Part shown: piece by piece, positions 18,901-27,159 of the stretch
Position numbering within the stretch: the first letter of the stretch is position 1
Layout: each line of letters opens with the position of its first letter
Assembly (NCBI RefSeq): GCF_009861525.1
Contig: NZ_WVHL01000001.1
Coordinates: 62,001 to 126,000, forward strand
Length of the DNA stretch: 64,000 nt
Direction: 5' to 3'
DNA from: Pseudomonas sp. LD120
GTDB lineage: Bacteria; Pseudomonadota; Gammaproteobacteria; Pseudomonadales; Pseudomonadaceae
Position numbers and translations under genes: made by a program
Notes under the pieces: generated by a model
The model's input: the letters and a program-made list of their open reading frames with translations, nothing else
Databases searched by the model: none
What the model was told of the DNA's origin: nothing

Positions 18901-18971
18901 GCGCTGGCTGGCCAGCGAAAACGCCGGCCAGCCGGGCTCAAGGGCCTGTTCGCCGGCAAGCCGGCGCCTAC
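18901..18971. repeat. REP pair between cioB and the DUF2474 gene
   Basis: GCTGGCTGGCCAGC and GCCGGCCAGCC, then TTCGCCGGCAAGCCGGCGCCTAC: two facing GC-rich palindromes of the Pseudomonas REP type directly after the cioB stop. They may set the relative dose of the small subunit. Confidence 0.7.
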
Positions 18972-19979
18972 CTAGTGATAACCGTCTTCATGAGTCACCT
19001 TGCCGCGGAACACGTAGTAGCTCCAGAAGGTGTAACCCAGGATGAACGGAATGATGAACAAGGTGCCCACTAGCATGAAGCCCTGGCTTTGCGGCGGCGC
19101 CGCGGCGTCCCAGATGGAGATCGACGGCGGCACGATGTTCGGCCACAGGCTGATGCCCAGGCCGCTGTAGCCGAGGAAGATCAGCACCAGGGTCAGCAGG
19201 AACGGCGTGTAGTGGGCGTTGCGGGCCACGGCGCGCAGCAGGCCGTACATGGTCACCAGCACCAGGATCGGCACCGGCAGGAACCAGAACAGGTTCGGCA
19301 GGGTGAACCAGCGCGCGGCAATCTCGGCGTGGGCCAGCGGCGTCCAGATACTGACGATGCCGATCACTGCCAGCACTACATAGGCCAGGGGCCGAGCAAT
19401 GTCATGCATCTGCTGCTGCAGCTTGCCTTCGGTCTTCATGATCAGCCAGGTGCAGCCGAGCAAGGCATAGGCCACCACCAGCGCCAGGCCACAGAACAGG
19501 GTGAAGGGCGTCAGCCAGTCCAGCGAACCGCCGGCAAACTGCCGATTGACCACCGGCAAGCCATCGATGAATGCCCCCAGCGCCACGCCCTGGAAGAAAG
19601 TCGCCGCCAGCGAGCCGCCGATGAAGGCCTTGTCCCAGATGTGACGCTTGTGTTCCTTGGCCTTGAAGCGGAACTCAAAAGCCACGCCGCGGAAGATCAA
19701 CCCCACCAGCATCAGGATCAGCGGCAGGTAGAGCGCCGAGAGCACCACCGAGTAGGCCAGCGGGAAGGCGCCAAACAAGGCCGCGCCCCCGAGTACCAGC
19801 CAGGTTTCGTTGCCGTCCCAGACCGGGGCGACGGTGTTCATCATTACGTCACGATCGCGGTCATCCTTGACGAACGGGAAGAGAATCCCGATCCCCAGGT
19901 CGAAGCCGTCCATGACCACGTACATCATGATGCCGAAGATGATAATCACGGCCCAGAGCAGCGGAAGATCAATACCCAT
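18972..19979 (-). CDS. cioB: Cyanide-insensitive terminal oxidase (cytochrome bd type) subunit II
   Basis: A 335-residue inner-membrane protein of the CydB family. WAVIIIFGIMMYVVMDGFDLGIGILFPF at the N-terminus and APVWDGNETWLVLGGAALFGAFP are diagnostic; about eight helices follow. With CioA it forms the quinol oxidase that reduces O2 without pumping protons and resists cyanide. Its start is 3 bases after the cioA stop, so the two are translationally linked. Confidence 0.95.
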   Translation of the reverse strand: MGIDLPLLWAVIIIFGIMMYVVMDGFDLGIGILFPFVKDDRDRDVMMNTVAPVWDGNETWLVLGGAALFGAFPLAYSVVLSALYLPLILMLVGLIFRGVAFEFRFKAKEHKRHIWDKAFIGGSLAATFFQGVALGAFIDGLPVVNRQFAGGSLDWLTPFTLFCGLALVVAYALLGCTWLIMKTEGKLQQQMHDIARPLAYVVLAVIGIVSIWTPLAHAEIAARWFTLPNLFWFLPVPILVLVTMYGLLRAVARNAHYTPFLLTLVLIFLGYSGLGISLWPNIVPPSISIWDAAAPPQSQGFMLVGTLFIIPFILGYTFWSYYVFRGKVTHEDGYH

Positions 19980-19982
19980 GAC

Positions 19983-21422
19983 TCAGTTCCCCTTGTTCAG
20001 GCGGGTGCCGTGGTCGGCGTCGTGATCATCGTCGGCTGCGGACAGCGGACGGGCCGGGGTACGTTTCTGCCCGGGACCACCGTGGCTGGTTTCGGCACCT
20101 TCGTTGGTGACCGGGCCTTTGCGCACCAGGCGCATCATGTAGCCGATACCCACGCCGAACAGCGAGAAGTACACCACCACGAACAGCGCCAGGGTGATGC
20201 TCATCTGCACAAAGCTGTGGCCGGACGAGGCATCCGCCGTGCGCATCAGACCATAGACCACCCACGGCTGGCGGCCGATCTCGGTGGTGAACCAGCCCGC
20301 GAGGATCGCGATCAGCCCGGATGGGCCCATCCACAACGCCAGGTACAGGAATGGACGCGAGGTATAGAGGGTGTCGCGCTTGCGCAGCCAGACGCTCCAC
20401 AGCCCGGTGAAGATCATCAACATGCCCAGGCCGACCATGATCCGGAACGACCAGAAGACGATGGTCGAGTTGGGCCGGTCCTCGGGCGGGAACTCCTTGA
20501 GCGCCGGCACCTGCTTGTCCAGCGAGTGGGTGAGGATCAAGCTGCCCAGGTAGGGGATTTCCACCGCGAACTTGGTTTTTTCAGCCTTCATGTCCGGCCA
20601 GCCGAACAGGATCAGCGGGGTTGGCTCGTTGCCGATGTTTTCCCAGTGGCCTTCGATCGCGGCGATTTTCGCCGGCTGATGCTTGAGGGTATTGAGGCCG
20701 TGGAAGTCGCCGATCACTGCCTGCACCGGCGCCACGATCAGGGCCATCCACATGGCCATCGACAGCATGCGACGAATGGCCGGGTTGTCGCGCCCCCGCA
20801 GCAAGTGCCAGGCTGCCGACGAGCCGACGAAGAACGCCGTGGCGACGAACGCAGCGACCGCCATGTGCGCCAGACGATAGGGGAATGAGGGGTTGAAAAT
20901 CACCGCCAGCCAATCCACCGGGATCACCTGGCCGTTGACGATTTCATAGCCTTGCGGGGTCTGCATCCAGCTGTTGGACGAGAGGATCCAGAAGGTCGAG
21001 ATCAGGGTACCGATGGCCACCATCACCGTGGAGAAGAAGTGCAGCTTGCGGCCGACCTTGTTCCAGCCAAACAGCATCACGCCGAGGAAACCGGCTTCGA
21101 GGAAGAAGGCCGTGAGCACTTCATAGGTGAGCAAGGGGCCGGTGACCGAGCCGGCAAAATCCGAGAAGCGGCTCCAGTTGGTGCCGAACTGGTAAGCCAT
21201 CACCAGGCCGGAAACCACGCCCATGCCGAAGTTGACGGCGAAGATCTTCGACCAGAAGTGGTAGAGATCGCGGTAGGTGTCGTCGCGGGTTTTCAGCCAC
21301 AGGCCTTCGAGTACCGCCAGGTAACTCGCCAGGCCAATGGTGATGGCCGGGAACAGGATGTGAAACGAGATGGTGAACGCGAATTGAATTCGGGCGAGAT
21401 CAAGCGCCTCTAAACCGAACAT
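19983..21422 (-). CDS. cioA: Cyanide-insensitive terminal oxidase (cytochrome bd type) subunit I
   Basis: A 479-residue CydA-family subunit with the N-terminal haem-ligand histidine in FTISFHILFPAITIG and the GRQPW signature. The Q-loop is short, as expected of the CIO branch rather than E. coli CydA. ATG 21422 (MFGLEALDLARIQFAF) has AGAGGAAAG before it; the longer open frame upstream is not conserved-looking. First gene of cioA-cioB-DUF2474. In P. aeruginosa this operon is repressed by ANR at low oxygen, and a perfect ANR-type box lies 161 bases upstream here. Confidence 0.95.
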   Translation of the reverse strand: MFGLEALDLARIQFAFTISFHILFPAITIGLASYLAVLEGLWLKTRDDTYRDLYHFWSKIFAVNFGMGVVSGLVMAYQFGTNWSRFSDFAGSVTGPLLTYEVLTAFFLEAGFLGVMLFGWNKVGRKLHFFSTVMVAIGTLISTFWILSSNSWMQTPQGYEIVNGQVIPVDWLAVIFNPSFPYRLAHMAVAAFVATAFFVGSSAAWHLLRGRDNPAIRRMLSMAMWMALIVAPVQAVIGDFHGLNTLKHQPAKIAAIEGHWENIGNEPTPLILFGWPDMKAEKTKFAVEIPYLGSLILTHSLDKQVPALKEFPPEDRPNSTIVFWSFRIMVGLGMLMIFTGLWSVWLRKRDTLYTSRPFLYLALWMGPSGLIAILAGWFTTEIGRQPWVVYGLMRTADASSGHSFVQMSITLALFVVVYFSLFGVGIGYMMRLVRKGPVTNEGAETSHGGPGQKRTPARPLSAADDDHDADHGTRLNKGN

Positions 21423-21582
21423 AAGCTTTCCTCTGTCAGGTAATACCGGCTGCCGGCCAGAGGCCTGCACCCACTGCCCCCACGGATATGGAGTACGGCG
21501 AATTCGGATTCGTTCTTTTTTAAACCATCGCAACGCAGGGATTCAGGCCTATTGGCCACCACATCATCCTTTGGGAAAGGTT

Positions 21583-21596
21583 TTGATCTGGATCAA
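21583..21596. promoter_or_regulatory. ANR/FNR box upstream of cioA
   Basis: TTGATCTGGATCAA matches the ANR/FNR consensus TTGAT-N4-ATCAA at every defined base. Known behaviour of cioAB in P. aeruginosa (ANR repression) makes this the likely oxygen-control site. The MFS gene on the other side is nearly 400 bases away. Confidence 0.85.
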
Positions 21597-21712
21597 GCAA
21601 CGTTAAAAGAGTAGTCCTATTTTCAGCGCGCAACTCTGTGGTTATTTGCCGCGTGACAGCTTGCCTCACCCTCTCAAGCCCGGGGCTTTCCCGGCATTTT
21701 CCTAGCCCAATC

Positions 21713-21866
21713 CCTGTAGCCGCTGCTGAGCCTGCGAAGCTGCGAAAGGCCGGGCCGCGTTCGGTACGCAGGGCCTTGCCTGGCAATTTCCCGTCGAACC
21801 CGCGGCGTATTCAAGCCCCTGGCGTCTCCTCCGCAGCCGTTCGCAGCCTGCAGCAGCGGCTATAGG
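21713..21866. repeat. 154-base imperfect inverted repeat of the TAGCCGCTGC family
   Basis: Left end CCTGTAGCCGCTGCTG and right end CAGCAGCGGCTATAGG enclose GC-rich sequence with further TGCGAA/TTCGCAGCCTGC pairing. It resembles one unit of the tandem array at 45939-46390. It fills most of the gap between the cio promoter and the MFS gene; no coding sequence seen. Confidence 0.6.
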
Positions 21867-21993
21867 GTTGGCGACCCGGTGTTCGAATGAAAAACGAGAT
21901 AGATGCGCAGCTAACGATGTTCCCGCGCCCCGCAACTATTGGTTACACCTTGATGATAACCTCGTCGCACTTCCTGCTCAGATTGACCGCCCG

Positions 21994-23232
21994 ATGCCCA
22001 GCCACCCTCCTCTGCTGCTCCGTCACCATCGTCCGTTCATTGCGTTCTGGCTGGCCCGGATCTTCACCGCCAGTGGTTTTCAGATGCTCACCGTGGCCAT
22101 CGGCTGGAACCTCTACCAGCTGACCGGCAATGTGCTCGACCTGGGCCTGGTGGGGCTGGTGGAGTTCGCCCCCCGCGTGCTGTTCATGCTGCACACCGGG
22201 CATGTGGCCGACCGCTACGACCGACGCCGGGTGGCGGCGATCTGTCAGTCGCTGCAAGCCTTGATCGCCCTGGCCCTGGCCGTCGGCAGCCTGACCGACA
22301 GCGTGACTCGGGAAATGATCTTCATCCTGGCCTTCCTCCTCGGCGGCGCCCGTTCCTTCGAGATGCCCACCACCCAGGCCCTGCTGCCGAGCATCGTGCC
22401 CGCGGCGCTGTTTCCCCGGGCGGTGGCCGCCGCGCAATCGGCGCAACAGTCGGCGACCATCGTCGCCCCGGCCCTGGGTGGGTTGCTGTATGCCTTTGGC
22501 AGCGTCTGGGTCTACGGCCCCACCGTGGTTCTGTACCTGATCGCCTGCCTGCTGATGCTCAACCTGCCGGCCCGGCAGACGCCGCTGAACAAGGGCAAGG
22601 CCACCCTCGATTCGCTGCTGGCGGGCATTCGCTTCATCCGCAGCCGCCCGGACATCCTCGGCGCCATCTCCCTGGACCTGTTCGCGGTATTGCTGGGCGG
22701 CGCCACCGCGCTGTTGCCGGTGTTCGCCAAGGACATCCTGCTCACCGGCCCCTGGGGCCTGGGCCTGCTGCGTTCGGCGCCAGCGGTGGGCGCCTTGCTG
22801 ATGTCGCTGTGGCTGGCGCGTTTTAGCGTCGAGCGCAAGGTCGGGCGGGTGATGTTCACCGCGGTCGGGGTGTTTGGCGTGGCCACCATCGCCTTCGGCC
22901 TCTCGACGTCGTTCTGGTTTTCCCTGGCGGTGTTGGTGGTGCTGGGGGCGGCGGACATGATCAGCATGGTGATCCGCGCCTCCTTCGTGCAACTGGAAAC
23001 CCCGGACGACATGCGTGGCCGGGTCAGCGCGGTGAACGGCCTGTTCATCGGCGCTTCGAACCAACTGGGGGAATTTGAATCCGGGCTGACCGCCCACTGG
23101 TTCGGCACCGTGCCGGCGGTGGTGCTGGGCGGGGTCGGCACGCTGCTGGTGACCGGGATCTGGATCAAGCTGTTCCCGACCCTGGCCCAGCGCGATCGGA
23201 TGATCGAGCACGTGGAAGAAGCCAAGGTGTGA
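21994..23232 (+). CDS. MFS exporter (MFS_3 / EntS-like)
   Basis: A 412-residue, 12-helix major facilitator. FWLARIFTASGFQMLTVAIGWNLYQLTGNVLDLGLVG, GHVADRYDRRRVA and the late DDMRGRVSAVNGLFIGASNQLGEFESG are typical of the EntS-like exporter group, whose members expel siderophores or drugs. ATG 21994 is preferred because the conserved protein starts MPSHPPLLLRHHRPF; the open frame reaches 126 bases further upstream without conserved sequence, and the ribosome-binding site is weak. Monocistronic. Substrate unknown. Confidence 0.85.
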   Translation: MPSHPPLLLRHHRPFIAFWLARIFTASGFQMLTVAIGWNLYQLTGNVLDLGLVGLVEFAPRVLFMLHTGHVADRYDRRRVAAICQSLQALIALALAVGSLTDSVTREMIFILAFLLGGARSFEMPTTQALLPSIVPAALFPRAVAAAQSAQQSATIVAPALGGLLYAFGSVWVYGPTVVLYLIACLLMLNLPARQTPLNKGKATLDSLLAGIRFIRSRPDILGAISLDLFAVLLGGATALLPVFAKDILLTGPWGLGLLRSAPAVGALLMSLWLARFSVERKVGRVMFTAVGVFGVATIAFGLSTSFWFSLAVLVVLGAADMISMVIRASFVQLETPDDMRGRVSAVNGLFIGASNQLGEFESGLTAHWFGTVPAVVLGGVGTLLVTGIWIKLFPTLAQRDRMIEHVEEAKV

Positions 23233-23266
23233 AACCGCGCCGGACGGGCGCGGCCAGGTTCAGCTA

Positions 23267-23566
23267 TCAGTGACTGGGCTGAGCCTCAGCACAGGCTCGC
23301 CACTTCGCCGCCTCCAGCAGGTCGCAACCATCCTGGGTCAGTACATAGAGCACATCGATGATGTGCGGGATGTCCTTCACATCGCCGTGGCTGAAGTTCA
23401 GGCAGCACAGGGTTTCCAACAGGTTGGCAGCGGTACGCATACGTTGCTCGGCCGCCTCGTAAAGCGCCTCAGGGGACGCATTGGCGTTGATAAAAAACAC
23501 ACCGGGGCGGCTTATGTTGGATTTAAGCGGCACATAGCGGGCAGCAGTTTTCGGGGTATTCATCAT
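23267..23566 (-). CDS. Small Pseudomonas-specific protein (DUF3077/DUF6124-like)
   Basis: About 99 residues starting MMNTPKTAARYVPLKSN at ATG 23566 (or 23563), with GAAGGA just upstream. The body (ASPEALYEAAEQRMRTAANLLETLCCL … IPHIIDVLYVLTQDGCDLLEAA) is a predicted helical domain like small DUF3077 proteins, which occur in many copies in pseudomonads; no function is established. It has a long GC-rich, hairpin-rich leader (see 23567-23800). It converges on the MFS gene. Family assignment is from recollected similarity only. Confidence 0.6.
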   Translation of the reverse strand: MMNTPKTAARYVPLKSNISRPGVFFINANASPEALYEAAEQRMRTAANLLETLCCLNFSHGDVKDIPHIIDVLYVLTQDGCDLLEAAKWRACAEAQPSH

Positions 23567-23800
23567 TAGATCCTTCTTTATGAATGACCGCCCCAATCGT
23601 GACCAAACGATGGGTGGCGGACTGTGCACAGGTTGGTCAACCGGGAAGAAGGCACCCGGCACACCCGAAGGTGTCCCGCGCACAGCCCACCATTAAGCGT
23701 GCGGGCACGAAAAAGTGCCTGCAAACCAGGGTGGCGCGTGCGCCTTCTAATTTCGGGTGACCAAACCCGGCCGCTGAATTGGCAGCGACGGCGCGAACTA
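23567..23800 (-). promoter_or_regulatory. Putative structured 5' leader of the DUF3077-like gene
   Basis: Read on the minus strand, about 230 bases contain successive hairpins: CGCTG-CAGCG; GGCGC-GCGCC; GCAGGCAC-TTTTTC-GTGCC; GGACACC-TTC-GGGTGT; GGTTG-CAACC; and a 13-pair stem (CCGCCACCC / TTGGGGCGG) that ends 10-20 bases before the ribosome-binding site. No coding frame fits. Such density suggests a structured RNA leader; its ligand or trigger is unknown. Confidence 0.45.
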
Positions 23801-23971
23801 TAGGGGGGATAGGACGGGGGGTGCAAGGAGCGGCTGGTTAGCCTTTGTTACCCGCTCACAAGCCCCTCCTGCCCGACGCCTTGCCGAACAGAGCTGCGAC
23901 AGAGAAGCTCCCCGCGGGGGCCTCGTAACAGCTTGTTGATCATTCTCTGCAATACAAAACCGCTACGATGT

Positions 23972-23992
23972 GTGTAAGGTATCGCCTTACAC
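23972..23992. promoter_or_regulatory. higBA operator palindrome
   Basis: GTGTAAGG-TATCG-CCTTACAC, a perfect 8-base inverted repeat 10 bases before the toxin reading frame. HigA antitoxins repress their own promoter through such palindromes; a HigA gene follows. Confidence 0.75.
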
Positions 23993-24001
23993 TCGCTACC
24001 C

Positions 24002-24268
24002 ATCATCAAGCCCTTTCAGCACAAAGGCCTGCGCGCCTTCTATGAAACCGGATCGACTCGTGGAATACGGGCTGAGCATGCACGCCAGCTGTCGTTCATG
24101 GATCACGCCAGCGAACCGGCAGACCTCAACCTGCCGGGTTGGCGGCTGCCCCCACTCAAGGGCGACCTGCGCGGCTATTGGTCTTTGGTGGTGTCCGGCA
24201 ACTGGCGAGTGGTCTTTCGTTTCGTAGGTTCGGATATCGAACTGGTCGGTTATCTGGACTACCACTGA
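24002..24268 (+). CDS. higB: HigB-like RelE/ParE toxin without a canonical start codon
   Basis: An 88-codon frame reading IIKPFQHKGLRAFYETGSTRGI … LNLPGWRLPPLKGDLRGYWSLVVSGNWRVVFRF … YLDYH. The LPGW, LKGDL, GNWR and DYH blocks are those of HigB mRNA interferases that cut mRNA on the ribosome. Homologs start MI(K/x)SF, so the expected start codon is ATC at 24002. A stop (TAA 23975) lies upstream and no ATG, GTG or TTG occurs in frame until codon 33. Either ATC is used, giving very low expression, or the toxin is inactivated. higA follows 15 bases later and the operator palindrome precedes it. Confidence 0.75.
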   Translation: MIKPFQHKGLRAFYETGSTRGIRAEHARQLSFMDHASEPADLNLPGWRLPPLKGDLRGYWSLVVSGNWRVVFRFVGSDIELVGYLDYH

Positions 24269-24283
24269 ACAGGAGGCAGGAGC

Positions 24284-24574
24284 ATGCCCATCCACAACCC
24301 GCCCCACCCCGGTGACACCTTGCGCCTGGATATCTTGCCCGAACTGGGCATCAGCGTGACGGAGCTGGCCCGGCATATCGGCTATGCCCGCCCGCATCTG
24401 TCCAAGGTGTTGAACGGCCATGCGCCGATCCGCGCGGAACTGGCGGTCCGCCTGGAACGTGCCGGAATCGGCAAGGCCAAGGTCTGGCTGGCGGTGCAGG
24501 CCGATTACGACATCTGGCACACCGAGCAGGAGTTGCAACCGGTGATCGAGCCTATCGCGGCCCATGTCGGCTGA
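24284..24574 (+). CDS. higA: HigA-family antitoxin
   Basis: 96 residues with an XRE-type helix-turn-helix (ISVTELARHIGYARPHLSKVLNGHAPIRAELAVRLERA, about residues 23-60) and the N-terminal HPGDTLRLDILPELG typical of HigA. It neutralises HigB and represses the operon. A strong AGGAGGCAGGAGC ribosome-binding site precedes ATG 24284, in contrast to the poor start of higB, so antitoxin should be in excess. Confidence 0.92.
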   Translation: MPIHNPPHPGDTLRLDILPELGISVTELARHIGYARPHLSKVLNGHAPIRAELAVRLERAGIGKAKVWLAVQADYDIWHTEQELQPVIEPIAAHVG

Positions 24575-24577
24575 GCC

Positions 24578-25129
24578 CTATACCAGCAATTCTGCTGCCA
24601 CCTGGGCGCGCTTGCCGCGACCACACAGCGCCTCCACCAGGGCCAGGGCAAACGTCAGGGCCGCGCCGGAGCCCTGGGCGGTGATGCAGTTGCCATCCAC
24701 CACCACCGGCTGGTCGACAAAGGTACAGCCCAACAGCTGATGGCTGGCGCTGGGCAAGCAGGTCATGCGCCGCTGGCGCAGCACCCCATACGCTTGCAAG
24801 GCCAGGGCCGGTGCGTCGGCGATGCCGGCGAAGAACCTGCCGGCGGCCGCCTGATCCTTGAGCAACTGCATCAAGGGTTGATGGCCCGCCAAATGCTGGG
24901 CCCCCACCGCGCCGCCGGGCAGCACAATCAGGTCGAAACGCTGGGCCAGCACATCCACCAGCATGGCGTCGGCGGTCAGCCGGGTGCCGCGGGCGCAGGT
25001 GAGCATGCGCCGGTTTTCGACGCTGGCCGCCAACACCTCGATTTCGGCACGGCGCAGTACGTCGATCAGGGTCACGCTTTGCAGGTCATCAATGCCTTCG
25101 GCAAGGGTGACCAAGGCTCTGAAGGTCAT
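24578..25129 (-). CDS. DJ-1/PfpI-family protein lacking the nucleophile cysteine
   Basis: 183 residues of the YajL/DJ-1 type: FDLIVLPGGAVGAQHLAGH, a nucleophile-elbow region, then ITAQGSGAALTFALALVEALCGRGKRAQVAAELLV. In YajL and DJ-1 the elbow reads ICAAP with the reactive cysteine; here it reads IADAP, so alanine (GCC) replaces it. Deglycase, chaperone or redox functions that need this cysteine are therefore doubtful. ATG 25129 follows GGTGGAG. It converges on higA with only 3 bases between stops. Confidence 0.85.
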   Translation of the reverse strand: MTFRALVTLAEGIDDLQSVTLIDVLRRAEIEVLAASVENRRMLTCARGTRLTADAMLVDVLAQRFDLIVLPGGAVGAQHLAGHQPLMQLLKDQAAAGRFFAGIADAPALALQAYGVLRQRRMTCLPSASHQLLGCTFVDQPVVVDGNCITAQGSGAALTFALALVEALCGRGKRAQVAAELLV

Positions 25130-25206
25130 GGGGATGACTCCACCTGGAGGTCTGTAGAGCTTAGTCAGCTTTGCCGGCCGCCGTTCAAAACGCTGTCCGA
25201 GGGTTG

Positions 25207-25656
25207 CTACTTGATATAGATCTGCGCGCCCAGGCTGTTGCCCGGGGCGTTGAGCGAAGTGTTGCGGAAACTGAAAGTGCCTTCCTGCTTGCCCGCCAGG
25301 TCGAAGACATAGATGTAGCCCACGGTGATTCCCGAGTTGCCGCAGGGCACATAGGCCGAGCCGTCCTCGCACACCGGCGAGCGGGTGCCATCGACCTCGA
25401 AGCCGTCCAGGGTCACATTCGGCTCACGACCGTAGCCGATCTCCAGTACATAGACCTTGATGTTCGGCCCGCTGTGATCGCACTCGGTCCGCGCGCGGCC
25501 ATCGGAGACATCTTCCAGCCCGCAGGACGGCGACAACACCTTGAGAATTTCCACCTGGCTCAACGGCGGCGCCGAACGCGCCAGGGCCGGAGTCGTCAGC
25601 CAGCAGGTCGCGGCTCCCACCAACGCCAACGCGATCATTTTCACTGTGCTGCGCAT
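25207..25656 (-). CDS. Small exported protein, DUF4879/YolA-like
   Basis: 149 residues with a clear signal peptide (MRSTVKMIALALVGAATCWLTTPALA). The mature part has four cysteines (SCGLED, TECDH, PVCED, VPCGNSG), likely forming two disulfides, and beta-rich sequence ending AQIYIK. It resembles DUF4879 proteins, related to B. subtilis YolA, whose function is unknown. The start follows AAGGGGGGA. It stands alone between DJ-1 and the divergent purine permease. Confidence 0.65.
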   Translation of the reverse strand: MRSTVKMIALALVGAATCWLTTPALARSAPPLSQVEILKVLSPSCGLEDVSDGRARTECDHSGPNIKVYVLEIGYGREPNVTLDGFEVDGTRSPVCEDGSAYVPCGNSGITVGYIYVFDLAGKQEGTFSFRNTSLNAPGNSLGAQIYIK

Positions 25657-25863
25657 AAATCCCCCCTTAAAGGCAGGGCGCAGTATGCGCTACTTGCCAG
25701 CAGTGCAAAACATCGCCGACGATCGCAGCCATTGGCCCACGCTGCTGGTATGATGCGCGGCTTTTTCCGACCCAGAGCAAATCCACAGGCACCTTATAAA
25801 GTCTGTGCTTTGCTGTTGGAGTCGATACATTCACGGCGCCCGGCGGCGCCACGGGGAGCAGAC

Positions 25864-27159
25864 ATGCTGGAAAGGCTGTTTCAACTCAAGGCACACAACA
25901 CCAACGTGCGCACCGAGATTCTTGCGGGCGTCACCACCTTCCTGGCCATGGCCTATATCCTTTTCGTCAACCCGAGCATTCTCGGCGAGACGGGCATGGA
26001 CAAGGGCGCCCTGTTCGTCGCCACCTGTCTGGCTGCCGCCATCGGCTCGACCATCATGGGCCTGATCGCCAACTACCCGATCGCCCTGGCCCCGGGCATG
26101 GGGTTGAACGCCTTCTTCACCTACACCGTGGTCTTGCACATGGGCCACACCTGGCAAGTGGCGCTGGGTGCGGTGTTCATCTCGGCGGTGCTGTTCTTCC
26201 TGCTGTCGATCTTCAGAATCCGCGAATGGATCATCAACAGCATCCCGCTGCCGCTGCGCTCGGCCATTGCTGCCGGTATCGGCCTGTTCCTGGCGCTGAT
26301 CGCCTTGCACAACGCCGAGATCGTGATCGCCAACAAGTCGACCCTGGTCGGTCTTGGCGATCTGAGCAAGCCAGCACCTATCCTCGCCGCCCTGGGCTTT
26401 GCCCTGATCGTGGCCCTGGAGGCCCTGAAGGTCCGTGGCGCGGTCTTGATCGGCATTCTTGCGGTAACCATCGTCTCCATCCTGCTGGGCATTACCCCGT
26501 TCGGCGGCGTGACCTCGATGCCACCGTCCCTGGCCCCGACCTTCCTGCAGTTGGACATCAAGGGCGCCCTGGATATCGGCCTGGTCAGCGTGATCTTCGC
26601 CTTCCTGTTCGTTGATCTGTTCGACAACTCCGGCACCCTGATCGGCGTGGCCAAGCGCGCTGGCCTGATGGGCAAGGACGGCCACATGCCGAAAATGGGC
26701 CGGGCGCTGATCGCTGACAGCACCGCCGCCATGGCCGGCTCCCTGCTGGGCACCTCGACCACCACCAGTTACATCGAATCCGCGGCGGGCGTCAGCGCCG
26801 GTGGGCGCACCGGCCTGACCGCCATTGTGGTGGCGATCATGTTCCTGCTGGCGCTGTTCTTCTCGCCGCTGGCGGCCAGCGTTCCGGCCTTTGCCACCGC
26901 GCCGGCCTTGCTGTTCGTCGCCGTGCTGATGACTTCGGGCCTGGCGGAAATCGACTGGGACGACATTACCGTCGCCGCCCCGGTGGTGGTCACCGCCCTG
27001 GCCATGCCTTTTACCTATTCCATCGCCAACGGCATTGCCTTCGGCTTTATCGCCTGGACCGTGATCAAGCTGCTGTCGGGCCGCGCCCGCGAGCTGAACG
27101 CACCGCTGGTGATCCTGTCGATATTGTTCGTGATCAAGCTGGGTTGGTTCGCCGCATGA
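25864..27159 (+). CDS. AzgA-type purine (adenine/guanine/hypoxanthine) permease
   Basis: 431 residues, about 12-14 helices. [51 protein letters not shown] and [25 protein letters not shown] are the NCS2/AzgA signature blocks. Members import purine bases with protons. ATG 25864 has GGGGAG upstream; the open frame before it runs through non-coding sequence. Its last codons overlap the start of trmA (ATGA), so the two genes are translationally coupled, an order also known next to trmA in P. aeruginosa. Confidence 0.92.
   Translation: MLERLFQLKAHNTNVRTEILAGVTTFLAMAYILFVNPSILGETGMDKGALFVATCLAAAIGSTIMGLIANYPIALAPGMGLNAFFTYTVVLHMGHTWQVALGAVFISAVLFFLLSIFRIREWIINSIPLPLRSAIAAGIGLFLALIALHNAEIVIANKSTLVGLGDLSKPAPILAALGFALIVALEALKVRGAVLIGILAVTIVSILLGITPFGGVTSMPPSLAPTFLQLDIKGALDIGLVSVIFAFLFVDLFDNSGTLIGVAKRAGLMGKDGHMPKMGRALIADSTAAMAGSLLGTSTTTSYIESAAGVSAGGRTGLTAIVVAIMFLLALFFSPLAASVPAFATAPALLFVAVLMTSGLAEIDWDDITVAAPVVVTALAMPFTYSIANGIAFGFIAWTVIKLLSGRARELNAPLVILSILFVIKLGWFAA

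Noticed and set aside
23936..23969. TTGATC … TACGAT as the higBA promoter
   Set aside because: The 22-base spacing is too long for a normal sigma70 promoter, so no promoter is annotated.
25171..25863. N-terminal extension of the purine permease frame by about 230 codons
   Set aside because: The extension is antisense to the exported DUF4879-like gene and ends in the AT-richer promoter region; the conserved protein starts at 25864 behind GGGGAG.
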